A DNA stretch of 39,635 nucleotides, taken from the NCBI GenBank assembly GCA_035493835.1, contig DATJHO010000156.1, positions 1 through 39,635 on the forward strand, given 5' to 3'. The notes under the pieces are model-generated. The model was not told where the DNA came from, did no database searches, and saw nothing but the letters and a program-made list of their open reading frames with translations. A program made the translations under genes and the position numbers. Source of the DNA: DASZTU01 sp035493835 (GTDB lineage: Bacteria > Pseudomonadota > Alphaproteobacteria > Rhizobiales > Devosiaceae). Below, piece by piece: positions 8,278 through 16,195 of the stretch (the stretch's first letter is position 1; the number at the start of each line of letters is the position of its first letter).

Positions 8278-9164
8278 CCATGCAACCCGAAATCGCCGCG
8301 CAAAACCTGCCGCTCCGTGCGCCTCGGCGTTCCAGCGCGCTGAGCCAGTTCCTCGGCCGGCCGGGCGGCGTCGTCGCGGTGGTGCTGATCGCAGCAATGC
8401 TGGCGGTGGCCATTGCCGCGCCCTGGATTGCGCCCTTCGATCCAAACCAGCAATTCGATGACCTGCAGCTCTCGCCGGCGGGCGTTGCCGGGCATCTGCT
8501 CGGCACCGATGAGCTGTCGCGCGACATTCTGAGCCGCGTGCTGTTCGGCACGAGGGTTTCGATTACCGCGGGCTTTCTCAGCGTTGCGGCCGGCGCCATG
8601 ATCGGCATCGTGCTCGGCATGCTCGCCGGGATGTTCCAGCGGCTAGCCGATACGATCATCATGCCGGTCTGTGATCTCCTCCTCGCCATGCCCGGCATTC
8701 TGCTTGGCATCGTCGTGGTGGCGGTGCTCGGGTCCGGCCTGCTGCAGGTCTGCATCGCCATCGCGGTGCTGAACGTTCCGGTTTTCGCCCGCCTGATGCG
8801 CTCGGCGGTGCTGAAGGAGAAGGAGCTCGACTATGTGCGGGCCTCGATCGTCCAGGGCGCCAGCACGCTGCGCATTTTGGTGCGGCACATCCTGCCCAAC
8901 ACCATCAGCGTGGTGATTACCCAGCTGTCCGCCGCCGTGGGCCAGGCCGTGTTGATCGAGGCGGCGTTGTCGTTCCTCGGGCTCGGCGTCCAGGCCCCGA
9001 CCGCCTCCTGGGGCTCGATGCTGAGCAATGGCCGCGACTATCTTTCGACCTCCCCGTTCTATGCGCTGGCGCCCGGGTTGATGCTGTTCGTGCTGGTGCT
9101 GGGGCTGAACCTCTTCACCGACGCACTGCAGCGAGTCCTCAACCCAACCGGGCCGAAGGGGTAA
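8274..9164 (+). CDS. ABC transporter permease, DppC-like
   Basis: A 296-residue second permease. The N terminus has a cytoplasmic leader and a hydrophobic helix (VVAVVLIAAMLAVAIAAPWI), then the family motif HLLGTDELSRDILSRVLFGTR near residues 75-95, which is typical of DppC/OppC proteins. The ATPase-contact loop is DYVRASIVQGASTLRILVRH, and the C terminus contains SFLGLGVQAPTASWGSML. It overlaps the preceding permease by four bases and is followed after 3 bp by the first ATPase gene, so translation is coupled along the operon. Confidence 0.93.
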   Translation: MTMQPEIAAQNLPLRAPRRSSALSQFLGRPGGVVAVVLIAAMLAVAIAAPWIAPFDPNQQFDDLQLSPAGVAGHLLGTDELSRDILSRVLFGTRVSITAGFLSVAAGAMIGIVLGMLAGMFQRLADTIIMPVCDLLLAMPGILLGIVVVAVLGSGLLQVCIAIAVLNVPVFARLMRSAVLKEKELDYVRASIVQGASTLRILVRHILPNTISVVITQLSAAVGQAVLIEAALSFLGLGVQAPTASWGSMLSNGRDYLSTSPFYALAPGLMLFVLVLGLNLFTDALQRVLNPTGPKG

Positions 9165-9167
9165 GCG

Positions 9168-10202
9168 ATGGCAGCGGAAAGTAACGTTCAGGAAAAACCG
9201 CTTCTGGCGGTGCGGGATCTCGTCGTCGAACTCACGCGGCAGGGCGCGGCGCATCCGGTCGTCTCGGGGGTGAGCTTCGATGTTTGGCCGGGTGAGACGG
9301 TCTGCGTCGTCGGCGAATCCGGTTCGGGCAAGACCCTGCTGGCCTTGTCCCTGCTGTCGTTGGCAGAGCCGCCCGTGAAAATCAGAAGCGGGCAAATTCT
9401 CTTCGAGGGGACTGACACCGCCGCCCTTTCCACGCGCGAGAAACAAAAGCTGCGCGGCGATCGCATCGCCATGGTCTTCCAGGACCCGATGACCTCGCTC
9501 AACCCGGTGCTGACCATCGGCGAGCAGATCATCGAATGCGTGGTAGCGCACCAGCCGCGGCAATCGAAGGCTTTTATGCGCGATCGAGCTGTCGAGCTTT
9601 TGTCGCTGGTGGGCGTGCCCGCTCCGCGCGACCGGCTCAGCGCCTATCCGCATCAGATCTCAGGCGGCATGCGCCAGCGCGTGCTCATCGCCATGGCGCT
9701 GGCCAATAATCCCCGCCTGATCGTTGCGGACGAGCCAACCACCGCACTCGACGTGACGGTGCAGGCCCAGGTGATGGAGGCCATGCAGGCGGCCTGCCAC
9801 AAGACCGGCGCCGCCCTGCTGCTCGTCACCCACAATATGGGGCTGGTGGCAGAGAACGCGGATCGTGTCCTCGTCTTCTACGCCGGCCGGATCGTCGAGG
9901 CCGGCAGGGTGGAAGACGTGTTCAGCCAACCGCGCCATCCCTACACCCGCGCGCTCCTCGCGAGCATTCCCGCGATGGATGGTGCGCCCGAAGCCGAGCT
10001 CAAGACGATCGAGGGCGAGCCACCCGATTTTGCCAGCCTCCCCGCCGGCTGCCCGTTCCAGCCGCGCTGCGGTCTCGCGCGGCCGATATGCAGGAGCACG
10101 GCCCCCGCCGCCGTCGAAATCGCGCCCGGGCACTTGAGCGCCTGCCACTTCGCGGCCGAAATGACCGAACAGCTCTTTTCACCAGCGGAGGTCTCGGCAT
10201 GA
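9168..10202 (+). CDS. ABC transporter ATP-binding protein, DppD-like
   Basis: A 344-residue ATPase subunit. Walker A is GESGSGKT at residues 49-56, the Q-loop is in VFQDPMTSLNP, the ABC signature is SGGMRQR, Walker B is LIVADEPTTALD and the switch histidine is in LLVTHNMG. The C-terminal extension with cysteines (CPFQPRCGLARPIC) is the oligopeptide/dipeptide transporter C-terminal domain. It forms a heterodimer with the next gene product and drives the two permeases. It overlaps that gene by four bases (ATGA at 10199-10202). Confidence 0.94.
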   Translation: MAAESNVQEKPLLAVRDLVVELTRQGAAHPVVSGVSFDVWPGETVCVVGESGSGKTLLALSLLSLAEPPVKIRSGQILFEGTDTAALSTREKQKLRGDRIAMVFQDPMTSLNPVLTIGEQIIECVVAHQPRQSKAFMRDRAVELLSLVGVPAPRDRLSAYPHQISGGMRQRVLIAMALANNPRLIVADEPTTALDVTVQAQVMEAMQAACHKTGAALLLVTHNMGLVAENADRVLVFYAGRIVEAGRVEDVFSQPRHPYTRALLASIPAMDGAPEAELKTIEGEPPDFASLPAGCPFQPRCGLARPICRSTAPAAVEIAPGHLSACHFAAEMTEQLFSPAEVSA

Positions 10203-11233
10203 CGCATGCGGACGAAACGAGCTCCCCGGCTCTAGCCGCCGATGTGCTGCTTTCGGTGCGGGGGCTGAAGAAGCATTTCCCGACCCGCCATGGGGTGCTG
10301 CAGAAGGTGCGAGGGACGGTGCGCGCCGTCGATGGCGTCGATTTCGAGATAGCCCGTGGCGAGACGCTGGGCCTCGTGGGCGAATCCGGCTGCGGCAAAT
10401 CCACGGTGGGCTCCATGCTGCTCGGCCTCGCAAAACCAACGGCGGGAGAAATCATCTGGGCGGGAGAGGATATCGCCGGCGTCTCTCACCAGCGGCGTCC
10501 GCAATTGTCACGGGAAGTGCAGATTGTTTTCCAGGACCCCTATTCGTCGCTGAACCGGCGCATGCGCGTGTTCGATATCGTCGCCGAGCCCCTCATCATC
10601 CACAAGCTGGCGCGGGGCGAGGCGCTGCGATCGCGCGTCCATGAACTCTTGGCGCATGTCGGCCTCAGTCCGGAGCAGGCCGAGCGGACCCCGGCGCAGT
10701 TTTCGGGCGGCCAGCGCCAGCGGATCGGCATCGCCCGGGCACTGGCGCTCAATCCAAAACTCATCGTGCTGGACGAGCCGGTTTCGGCCCTCGATGTTTC
10801 GATCCAGGGCCAGGTGCTGAACCTGCTCAAGCGGCTGCAGCGGCAGTTCGGGCTGTCCTACCTGTTCATCTCGCACGATTTGTCGGTTGTCCGTTACATG
10901 GCCGACCGCATCGCCGTGATGTATCTGGGCAAGATCATCGAGACCGGAAGCCGCGAACAACTGTTCCGCGCCCCCTCGCATCCCTACACCGAGGCGCTAC
11001 TATCGGCCGTCCCGTCGGCAAACCCGTCCCAGCGCTCGGCCAAGCGCCGGATCGTGCTCGAGGGCGAACCGCCGGATCCCAGCAGGCCGCCCGAGGGGTG
11101 CAGCTTTTCTTCCCGCTGCTTCCGTGCCGAGGAGGTCTGCCGGCAGCGGCCGCCAGACCTGCGCTCTCGCGGTGGGGCCCAGGCCGTCGCCTGCTTCTTT
11201 CCCGAAGGCGAAGAGGGCAGGACGATAGCGTAA
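10199..11233 (+). CDS. ABC transporter ATP-binding protein, DppF-like
   Basis: A 344-residue second ATPase subunit. Walker A is GESGCGKST near residues 61-69, the signature is SGGQRQRIGIARAL, Walker B is LIVLDEPVSALD and the switch histidine is in LFISHDLSVV. The cysteine-containing C terminus (CSFSSRCFRAEEVC) is again the oligopeptide-type extension. The ATG at 10199 overlaps the stop of the preceding gene, which fixes the start; a longer upstream reading is unlikely because it would lie inside the previous gene. It closes the operon: 19 bp further on is the end of a convergent gene. Confidence 0.94.
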   Translation: MTHADETSSPALAADVLLSVRGLKKHFPTRHGVLQKVRGTVRAVDGVDFEIARGETLGLVGESGCGKSTVGSMLLGLAKPTAGEIIWAGEDIAGVSHQRRPQLSREVQIVFQDPYSSLNRRMRVFDIVAEPLIIHKLARGEALRSRVHELLAHVGLSPEQAERTPAQFSGGQRQRIGIARALALNPKLIVLDEPVSALDVSIQGQVLNLLKRLQRQFGLSYLFISHDLSVVRYMADRIAVMYLGKIIETGSREQLFRAPSHPYTEALLSAVPSANPSQRSAKRRIVLEGEPPDPSRPPEGCSFSSRCFRAEEVCRQRPPDLRSRGGAQAVACFFPEGEEGRTIA

Positions 11234-11252
11234 GGCCCAGTCTTGACGGCGC

Positions 11253-11684
11253 TTATTTGCCGTTCTTGGCGGCGCGAAGCTGCTGCCGGACATAGCTGAG
11301 AATGGCAATCCCAACCAGGCCACCGAGGACGGTGACGTGCTCCTCCGACTCGATCATCGCCTGCGCGGCCTCAGGCCCGCTCATGGTCCAGAAGTGGTGC
11401 GTTAGTGGAATCGTCAGCAGGGTGAAAACCCCCAGCATACCGGCACCCAACCACACGGCACGATCGGAGAGGATCAGGATAGAGCCGATCAGTTCGACGG
11501 CGATGGTGAGCAGTGAGACGAGCCACACCGGCTGGATGCCGAGCGAGGCCATGATTGCCTCGGTACCGGTGAAGTTCATCGCGAACCCCAGGCCCGCATA
11601 CCAGTACATGAATGTGATCAGCAGTCGCGACAGGTGCCAGAGCCAAGCCGATCCGAGGATGCGGGCGATGAATTTTGGGGTCAT
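11253..11684 (-). CDS. DoxX-like small membrane protein (first copy)
   Basis: A 143-residue protein with about four hydrophobic helices, starting MTPKFIARILGSAWLWHLSRL, followed by a helix containing FMYWYAGLGFAMNF. It ends in a basic cytoplasmic tail (VRQQLRAAKNGK). Overall layout fits the DoxX/YphA superfamily of four-helix membrane proteins, some of which are linked to thiol or quinone redox chemistry, but no catalytic residues are known to identify. Its ATG overlaps the stop codon of the MFS gene upstream (ATGA, 11681-11684), so it is translated from the same message. The pairing with a LysR-controlled exporter suggests a stress-response membrane function. The specific role is unknown. 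Confidence 0.75.
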   Translation of the reverse strand: MTPKFIARILGSAWLWHLSRLLITFMYWYAGLGFAMNFTGTEAIMASLGIQPVWLVSLLTIAVELIGSILILSDRAVWLGAGMLGVFTLLTIPLTHHFWTMSGPEAAQAMIESEEHVTVLGGLVGIAILSYVRQQLRAAKNGK

Positions 11685-12940
11685 TTGTTAGCTCCTGCTG
11701 CAACGGTCCTTGCGCGGCCAGCGCCAAGCCCCAACACGAGGGTGACGATACCTACGAGGACATAGAAAACTGAAACGGCGGCCCAGCCGCCGGACCAATC
11801 GTGAATCATCCCAACCGCCAGCGGCCCGATCAGGCCGCCCACGATATAGCCGACGCTCTGGGTGAGGCCGGACAGCTGGGCTGCGACGTGGGGATTGGCC
11901 GAGCGCAGCATGATCAGCGACAAGGCCAGGCCAAAGCCACCACCCTGCCCGAGCCCGAGCACGATGGCGAAGAAGACGAGCGACCATACGGGCGCAAAGA
12001 TGAAACCGAGCAAGCCGGCGCCGGTGAGCAGCACCATCAAGACGGCAAGCAATCGCTGATCGCGCAGCTTGCCGGCAATGATCGGGGTGGCGAGGCCTGT
12101 GACCATCTGCGCGATGTAGGACAAGGACATGATGAGCCCGCTACTGGTCGGATCCAGCCCGCGCCCCTGCAGCATGCTCGGACCCCAACTGAAGACCGCA
12201 TAGGCCAGCGCCGCCACGAGCGCGAAAAAGCCGGTCACCTGCCAGGCGAGCGGATCGCGCATGACTCCCGCCGCATGGCTGCGTGCCGTGCCGTTCGCCT
12301 GGTTGGTTCGAAACAGCTGCGGAATGAATACGACCGCCGCGACAAGGGCCGGAAGCGCCCAGGCCAGCAGCGCCATGCGCCAGCTCCCGCCCACGCTTTG
12401 CCGCAGTGGCGCGGCGCTCGCGGTGGAAAGGGCGGCGCCAAGGCTGATGAGCATGGCATAAAGCCCCATCATCGTTCCGGCCCGACGCTGGAAGTCGCGC
12501 TTGATGACCACGGGGCTCAGCACCCCCAATATGCTCATCGAAGCGCCAATGATGATCGTGCCGATAAACAGCGGGACGAGGCCAAAGCTGCGGGTGAGGA
12601 CACCTACCGCGATCCCCAGCAGGCACGCGAGCAGCACCGCCTCAGTGCCGAAGTTCCGCGACAGCCGCGGCGCCAAAGGCGCGAACAGCCCCAGGCACAC
12701 CACCGGGGTAGTCGTCAGCAGGCTCGCAGCGTACCCCGGCATGCCGAGATCGGTTCGAATGACGCCGAGGAACGGGGCGATACTGGTCAAGGCAGGGCGC
12801 ATGTTCAGCCCCAGCAGCAGCACGCCGGCTACGGTCCAGGCCGGATGCCGGAGCAGCAGATTGCGGAGACTGCGCGGGTGGGCTGGAGAGTGGTGCGACG
12901 TCGAAGCGTGGTGGAGAGCACCTGGGTCGATTTGGTTCAT
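11681..12940 (-). CDS. MFS transporter, CynX/NimT-like
   Basis: A 419-residue major facilitator protein with about 12 hydrophobic helices. The early segment VAGVLLLGLNMRPALTSIAPFLGVI is typical of the CynX/NimT (cyanate/nitroimidazole) branch. The ATG at 12940 (MNQIDPGALHH) is chosen because the in-frame sequence upstream, up to 13015, would run through the regulatory site shared with the LysR gene. It is divergent from a LysR regulator 106 bp away, which most likely controls it, and is followed by an overlapping DoxX-like gene. The substrate is unknown; drug or small organic anion export or import are both possible. Confidence 0.87.
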   Translation of the reverse strand: MNQIDPGALHHASTSHHSPAHPRSLRNLLLRHPAWTVAGVLLLGLNMRPALTSIAPFLGVIRTDLGMPGYAASLLTTTPVVCLGLFAPLAPRLSRNFGTEAVLLACLLGIAVGVLTRSFGLVPLFIGTIIIGASMSILGVLSPVVIKRDFQRRAGTMMGLYAMLISLGAALSTASAAPLRQSVGGSWRMALLAWALPALVAAVVFIPQLFRTNQANGTARSHAAGVMRDPLAWQVTGFFALVAALAYAVFSWGPSMLQGRGLDPTSSGLIMSLSYIAQMVTGLATPIIAGKLRDQRLLAVLMVLLTGAGLLGFIFAPVWSLVFFAIVLGLGQGGGFGLALSLIMLRSANPHVAAQLSGLTQSVGYIVGGLIGPLAVGMIHDWSGGWAAVSVFYVLVGIVTLVLGLGAGRARTVAAGANK

Positions 12941-13002
12941 GCGATTGCCTAGTTTACGATGAGCCACACATAGGCAACGGCAATCATTCTCTCCAACAAA
13001 AT

Positions 13003-13021
13003 AATGTGATATCACTTATCT
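13003..13021. promoter_or_regulatory. predicted LysR operator, copy 1 (MFS-DoxX / LysR promoter)
   Basis: The 19-mer AATGTGATATCACTTATCT lies between the MFS gene (start 12940) and the divergent LysR gene (start 13047). It matches the 19-mer at 14670-14688 at 17 of 19 positions. Its core, 13008-13020, is an imperfect palindrome with GATA and TATC ends, and 13006-13015 is a perfect 10-bp palindrome (GTGATATCAC). Placement between a LysR regulator and its probable target fits a LysR-type box. That it is bound by this LysR protein is inference. Confidence 0.6.
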
Positions 13022-13046
13022 CTTGATCGGATGACACGGGTGTAAC

Positions 13047-13967
13047 ATGGAAGTTCGGCAGATCGAGCTTTTCGTCGTCGCGGCTGAAGAGCGACATTTC
13101 ACCCGCGCCGCCCAGCGCGTCAACATCGTGCAGTCGGGCCTTTCGACATCGATACGCAATCTCGAGGAGGAGCTTGGTGCGACGCTTTTCGTCCGGAATA
13201 CCCGCCGTGTCGAACTGAGCGAAGCCGGCCGCGCATTCCTGCCGGAGGCGCGCCATATTCTTGCCTCAGTCGAGAATGCACGCCGGGCTATCGCGGAAAT
13301 CCAGGGAGGGCTACGGGGACGTCTGGCGATCGGGACCATTCAAAGCCTTGGCCCGTTCCTCGATCTGCCCCAGCTCCTGCAGGACTTTCGCACCCTTCAT
13401 CCCGCTGTCGAGATCGCGGTGCGCGAGGACTACCTCGAAAACCTGGGGCAAGCGCTGCGAGAGGGTGAACTCGACCTTGCCTTTATGCCAAAGGCGGGCG
13501 CCATGCGCTCCGGCCTCACGATGGAAATGCTGTTCTCCTCGCCCATCGTCATCGCCCTGGCCGCCCAACACAGGCTCGCGGCACAAGGGAGCGTTCTGCT
13601 TGGAGACGTCGTCGAGGAGCCCTTCGTCGACTTTTCCGTCCGCTGGGGCACCCGGTTGCTCGTCGACCAGATTTTCGCCATCGAGGGCGTCTCTCGTTCG
13701 ACGGCGTTCGAGGTCGAAAATTTCGAGCTGCTGTTCCAGTTCGTCGCCCGCGGCTTCGGCCTTGCCGCAGTTCCTGCCGCCACACTGACCGGTCGTCAGT
13801 TGCGGCAACTCGCGATCATTCCGGCGCGCGCGCCAGGCGGCCTGCCGGAATGGGAACTCGCGATGTTCGAGGCGAGATCTACCGGAAACCTTCCCTCCAA
13901 CCCGCCAGCCCTGCTGTTCAAGCAGATGATCCGGCGGCAACTGGAGCGTGCAGTCCCGAAGGTGTGA
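13047..13967 (+). CDS. LysR family transcriptional regulator
   Basis: A 306-residue LysR protein. The winged helix-turn-helix is at residues 1-60 (ELFVVAAEERHFTRAAQRVN, then QSGLSTSIRNLEEELGATLFVR), followed by the linker helix and an effector domain beginning near GRLAIGTIQSLGPFLDLP. It is divergent from the MFS-DoxX operon and convergent with a second DoxX-like gene. Near-identical putative operators lie in front of both of these transcription units, so it is the natural candidate to control both. The effector is unknown. Length and domain layout are normal for the family. Confidence 0.92.
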   Translation: MEVRQIELFVVAAEERHFTRAAQRVNIVQSGLSTSIRNLEEELGATLFVRNTRRVELSEAGRAFLPEARHILASVENARRAIAEIQGGLRGRLAIGTIQSLGPFLDLPQLLQDFRTLHPAVEIAVREDYLENLGQALREGELDLAFMPKAGAMRSGLTMEMLFSSPIVIALAAQHRLAAQGSVLLGDVVEEPFVDFSVRWGTRLLVDQIFAIEGVSRSTAFEVENFELLFQFVARGFGLAAVPAATLTGRQLRQLAIIPARAPGGLPEWELAMFEARSTGNLPSNPPALLFKQMIRRQLERAVPKV

Positions 13968-14005
13968 CCCTGCCGGTCGCTTTTATGATCAGCACGGGAT
14001 GGGGA

Positions 14006-14039
14006 GGCAGGGCCTAGGTCGTGTGACCCAGGCCCTGCC
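14006..14039. terminator. bidirectional hairpin between convergent genes
   Basis: GGCAGGGCCT (14006-14015) pairs perfectly with AGGCCCTGCC (14030-14039). After one mismatch the stem continues with GGTC/GACC and closes on a GTGT loop. It lies between the stops of the LysR gene (plus) and the second DoxX-like gene (minus). A short TTTT follows at 14043-14046 on the plus side. It most likely ends both transcripts. Confidence 0.7.
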
Positions 14040-14061
14040 AGGATTTTGCCGTTCGCTACGC

Positions 14062-14502
14062 TCAGGAGCGCAGTTCCAGCCACCGCATCGGCCAGTTGGT
14101 CCATTCCGGCAGCTTCAGCGCATAGGCGCCGGGGCCGATCAGGCCCAGCACGATCTGCATCAGCGCCCAGAGGATCGGCAACTCGATGCCGCCCGTGGGG
14201 AAGTAGAAGCCCTGATGGCCATAGATGATCATCGACGCGATCAGGATGGGGAGGCTGGTGATCACGGCGAACCAGGTGAAGGTGCCGGTCAGCAGCATGG
14301 CGGCGATCACGACCTCATAGGAGATGTCGAACCAGGCCAGCCAGGTGGGCAAACCCAGGCTGGTGAAAAACGCCTCGGTGGCCGGCATGCCGTGAAAGCC
14401 AACCTTGAACCACCAGTGGACCACCCAGAACGCGACCAGCACGATCCTGAGTACGAAGCCGCCGATCGGGGCCGTAGACGCCAGCGTTGTTTGATTTTTC
14501 AA
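14062..14502 (-). CDS. DoxX-like small membrane protein (second copy)
   Basis: A 146-residue protein with four hydrophobic helices. It contains VLRIVLVAFWVVHWWFKVGF, a small loop (GMPATEAFFTSLGLPTWLAW) of the kind seen in DoxX proteins, and a C-terminal region that is short and polar. The TTG at 14502 is chosen because an AGGAGA sits five bases upstream and because the longer in-frame extension to 14682 is polar, unlike the family, and runs into the putative operator. It stands alone as a transcription unit, with its promoter region at about 14503-14700. It is only distantly similar to the DoxX-like gene at 11253. The biochemical role is unknown. Confidence 0.75.
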   Translation of the reverse strand: MKNQTTLASTAPIGGFVLRIVLVAFWVVHWWFKVGFHGMPATEAFFTSLGLPTWLAWFDISYEVVIAAMLLTGTFTWFAVITSLPILIASMIIYGHQGFYFPTGGIELPILWALMQIVLGLIGPGAYALKLPEWTNWPMRWLELRS

Positions 14503-14669
14503 CGCAATCTCCTGTTTTCTTTTCTCGAGAGGGTCAGTCTCGATAGCGTCCGGCTGGAACGGCGCACGGCCTACCCGGCTGTGCGTAATATCTATCGGGG
14601 TGTTCGAGACTCTTGTCGGAATTGACGAGGCACCACTTAGGGAAGGCCTTTCATTTCTCCAAGTAAAAG

Positions 14670-14688
14670 AATGTGATAACATTTATCT
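14670..14688. promoter_or_regulatory. predicted LysR operator, copy 2 (second DoxX promoter)
   Basis: The 19-mer AATGTGATAACATTTATCT lies about 170 bp upstream of the second DoxX-like gene and downstream of the AraC gene. It differs from the site at 13003-13021 at two positions. Its core (14675-14687) is a perfect inverted repeat GATAA-CAT-TTATC. The conservation in two separate promoter regions around one LysR gene argues for a common regulator. Confidence 0.6.
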
Positions 14689-14767
14689 GACTAGCAGATG
14701 AATGTTACGACGCCCCAAACGGGCGCTGCCGGTTGGCCTCGGCATCCGAAATGGCCCGGTTCCGGGC

Positions 14768-15682
14768 CTATTTCGCCAGGCGGCGAAACGCACCGGGCGT
14801 CAGTCCCCTGCCCGCCTTAAAGGCCTTCCCGAAGGCCGCTTCGGATTCGTACCCGACCTCGGCGGCAAGGCTTGCAACGGGCCGGCCGGTATTGAGCAGC
14901 AAATCGCTCGCCAGTGCCAATCTCAATCCGGTGAGGAACGCGCCGACGGTCATGCCGGAGCAGCCCTTGAAGTGGCGAGCGTAGGTTGCCCGCGACATGG
15001 CGGCGAGCTCGGCCAGCGCCTCGATGGTCCACCCGCGCGCCGGCGCCGCGACTATCGCCTGCACTGATTTGGCCAAGCGTTGATCGGCGAAAAGCGACAG
15101 CAGCCCCGGCGCAGCCAAAGCCGAGCCATTTCGGGTGCGCAGCGCCATGACCAAAAGCACGAGACAAAGAGCGGTGACCACCGCCAGGGCTCCCGGCTGC
15201 TCGAGCGCCGTTTCCTGGCGAAGCAGAGCGACGAGCGTCTTCAGGGTCTCTTCGGAATGAGATCCGCGCAGCGGAGCGTGGAAGGGATTTGGCAGCGTAT
15301 CGACTAGCAGTTCCGAGGATCCGCGCGCGCACTCAAAATGGCCGCACAGCAGGTCGACGTCGGGGTCGCCCGCACCGCTGCGGCGCAACGGCAGCATGCC
15401 TCCCCGGATGATCTCTGCGGAAGCCGGGGCGCTGCCAGCGGCCGTGTCGACGATCACGTGCGCGTCGCCACGCGGCAGGAGCAGGAAATCGCCGGATTGG
15501 AGCGTGACCTCCATCCCGGCTGCCGTCCTGATCCGGCAACTCCCACCGACGACGAGATGGAATGGGATCGCCCCCGCCGGGGCGGGCTCATGATCGATCT
15601 GGAACCGGCCTCCCAATTGACAGCGGATGTCGAGCACGGGCCGCAAGCGCGATAGCTCGATCAGACGACTGAGGGCATCCAT
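14768..15682 (-). CDS. AraC family transcriptional regulator with N-terminal cupin
   Basis: A 304-residue regulator. The N-terminal half is a cupin-like sensor (PAPAGAIPFHLVVGGSCRI, then GDFLLLPRGDAHVI), of the type found in the AraC_binding/cupin_6 group. The C-terminal 100 residues carry two helix-turn-helix motifs (LAELAAMSRATYARHFKG and VASLAAEVGYESEAAFGKAF) and end in LTPGAFRRLAK. It is divergent from the AhpD-like gene at 15800 with about 117 bp between the starts, and regulators of this group are often found next to carboxymuconolactone decarboxylase-like or other oxidoreductase genes that they control. The effector is unknown. Confidence 0.92.
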   Translation of the reverse strand: MDALSRLIELSRLRPVLDIRCQLGGRFQIDHEPAPAGAIPFHLVVGGSCRIRTAAGMEVTLQSGDFLLLPRGDAHVIVDTAAGSAPASAEIIRGGMLPLRRSGAGDPDVDLLCGHFECARGSSELLVDTLPNPFHAPLRGSHSEETLKTLVALLRQETALEQPGALAVVTALCLVLLVMALRTRNGSALAAPGLLSLFADQRLAKSVQAIVAAPARGWTIEALAELAAMSRATYARHFKGCSGMTVGAFLTGLRLALASDLLLNTGRPVASLAAEVGYESEAAFGKAFKAGRGLTPGAFRRLAK

Positions 15683-15799
15683 GAGACGATTCCGCTAGAA
15701 CTTGCGCCTCTTGAGCATTCAACGGCTCATCTCGGGGCGTCATACTGCCGTTGAATGGCGTTGGCAATGGGCCCGCGCCAGCGCGAAAGGAAGACTGTC

Positions 15800-16138
15800 T
15801 TGTTGGATTGGAAGCAATATCGCACCGAACTGTTCGGCCGCATCGGTGAGTTGTCGAAGGCAGTACCCGAGACCGTAAAGGGTTATCAGGCGCTCTCCAT
15901 GGCGGGTCAGAAGACCAATTTTCTCGACCCCAAGCAGCGGGAATTGATCGCGCTGGCGGTCGCCGTGACCCTGCGCTGCGACGGCTGTATCGTCGTCCAC
16001 ACCACCGAGGCCCAGAAGCTCGGCGCGACCAAGGAAGAGATTGCCGAGGCGCTCGGGGTCGCAATTGCGGTCAATGCCGGCGCGGCGCTGGTCTACTCGG
16101 CCCGGGTCATGGACGCGGGTGCGGCCATCGCGGGCTGA
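15800..16138 (+). CDS. carboxymuconolactone decarboxylase/AhpD family protein
   Basis: A 112-residue all-helical protein with the complete AhpD core motif: Glu48, then Cys60-x2-Cys63-x3-His67 (CDGCIVVH). This is the signature of thiol-dependent peroxidase-type members, and not of the lactone decarboxylases that lack the cysteine pair. Predicted activity: reduction of peroxides or service as a disulfide relay in the cytoplasm. The TTG at 15800 is chosen because AAAGGAAG lies six bases upstream and the family usually begins close to the DWKQY segment; ATGs at 15755 and 15767 would add 11-15 residues. The divergent AraC regulator probably controls it. Confidence 0.85.
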   Translation: MLDWKQYRTELFGRIGELSKAVPETVKGYQALSMAGQKTNFLDPKQRELIALAVAVTLRCDGCIVVHTTEAQKLGATKEEIAEALGVAIAVNAGAALVYSARVMDAGAAIAG

Positions 16139-16141
16139 CCG

Positions 16142-16184
16142 GAAGAGGCGCGCCGACTGCATCTTATGCTGCCGGCGCCTCTTC
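16142..16184. terminator. bidirectional hairpin between AhpD-like and haemoglobin genes
   Basis: GAAGAGGCGC (16142-16151) and GCGCCTCTTC (16175-16184) form a perfect 10-bp stem. An inner GCAT-CTT-ATGC stem closes part of the 23-nt loop. It starts 3 bp after the AhpD-like stop and lies 11 bp from the end of the convergent haemoglobin gene. No T run is present. Confidence 0.6.
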
Positions 16185-16195
16185 ACCTGACTGGA

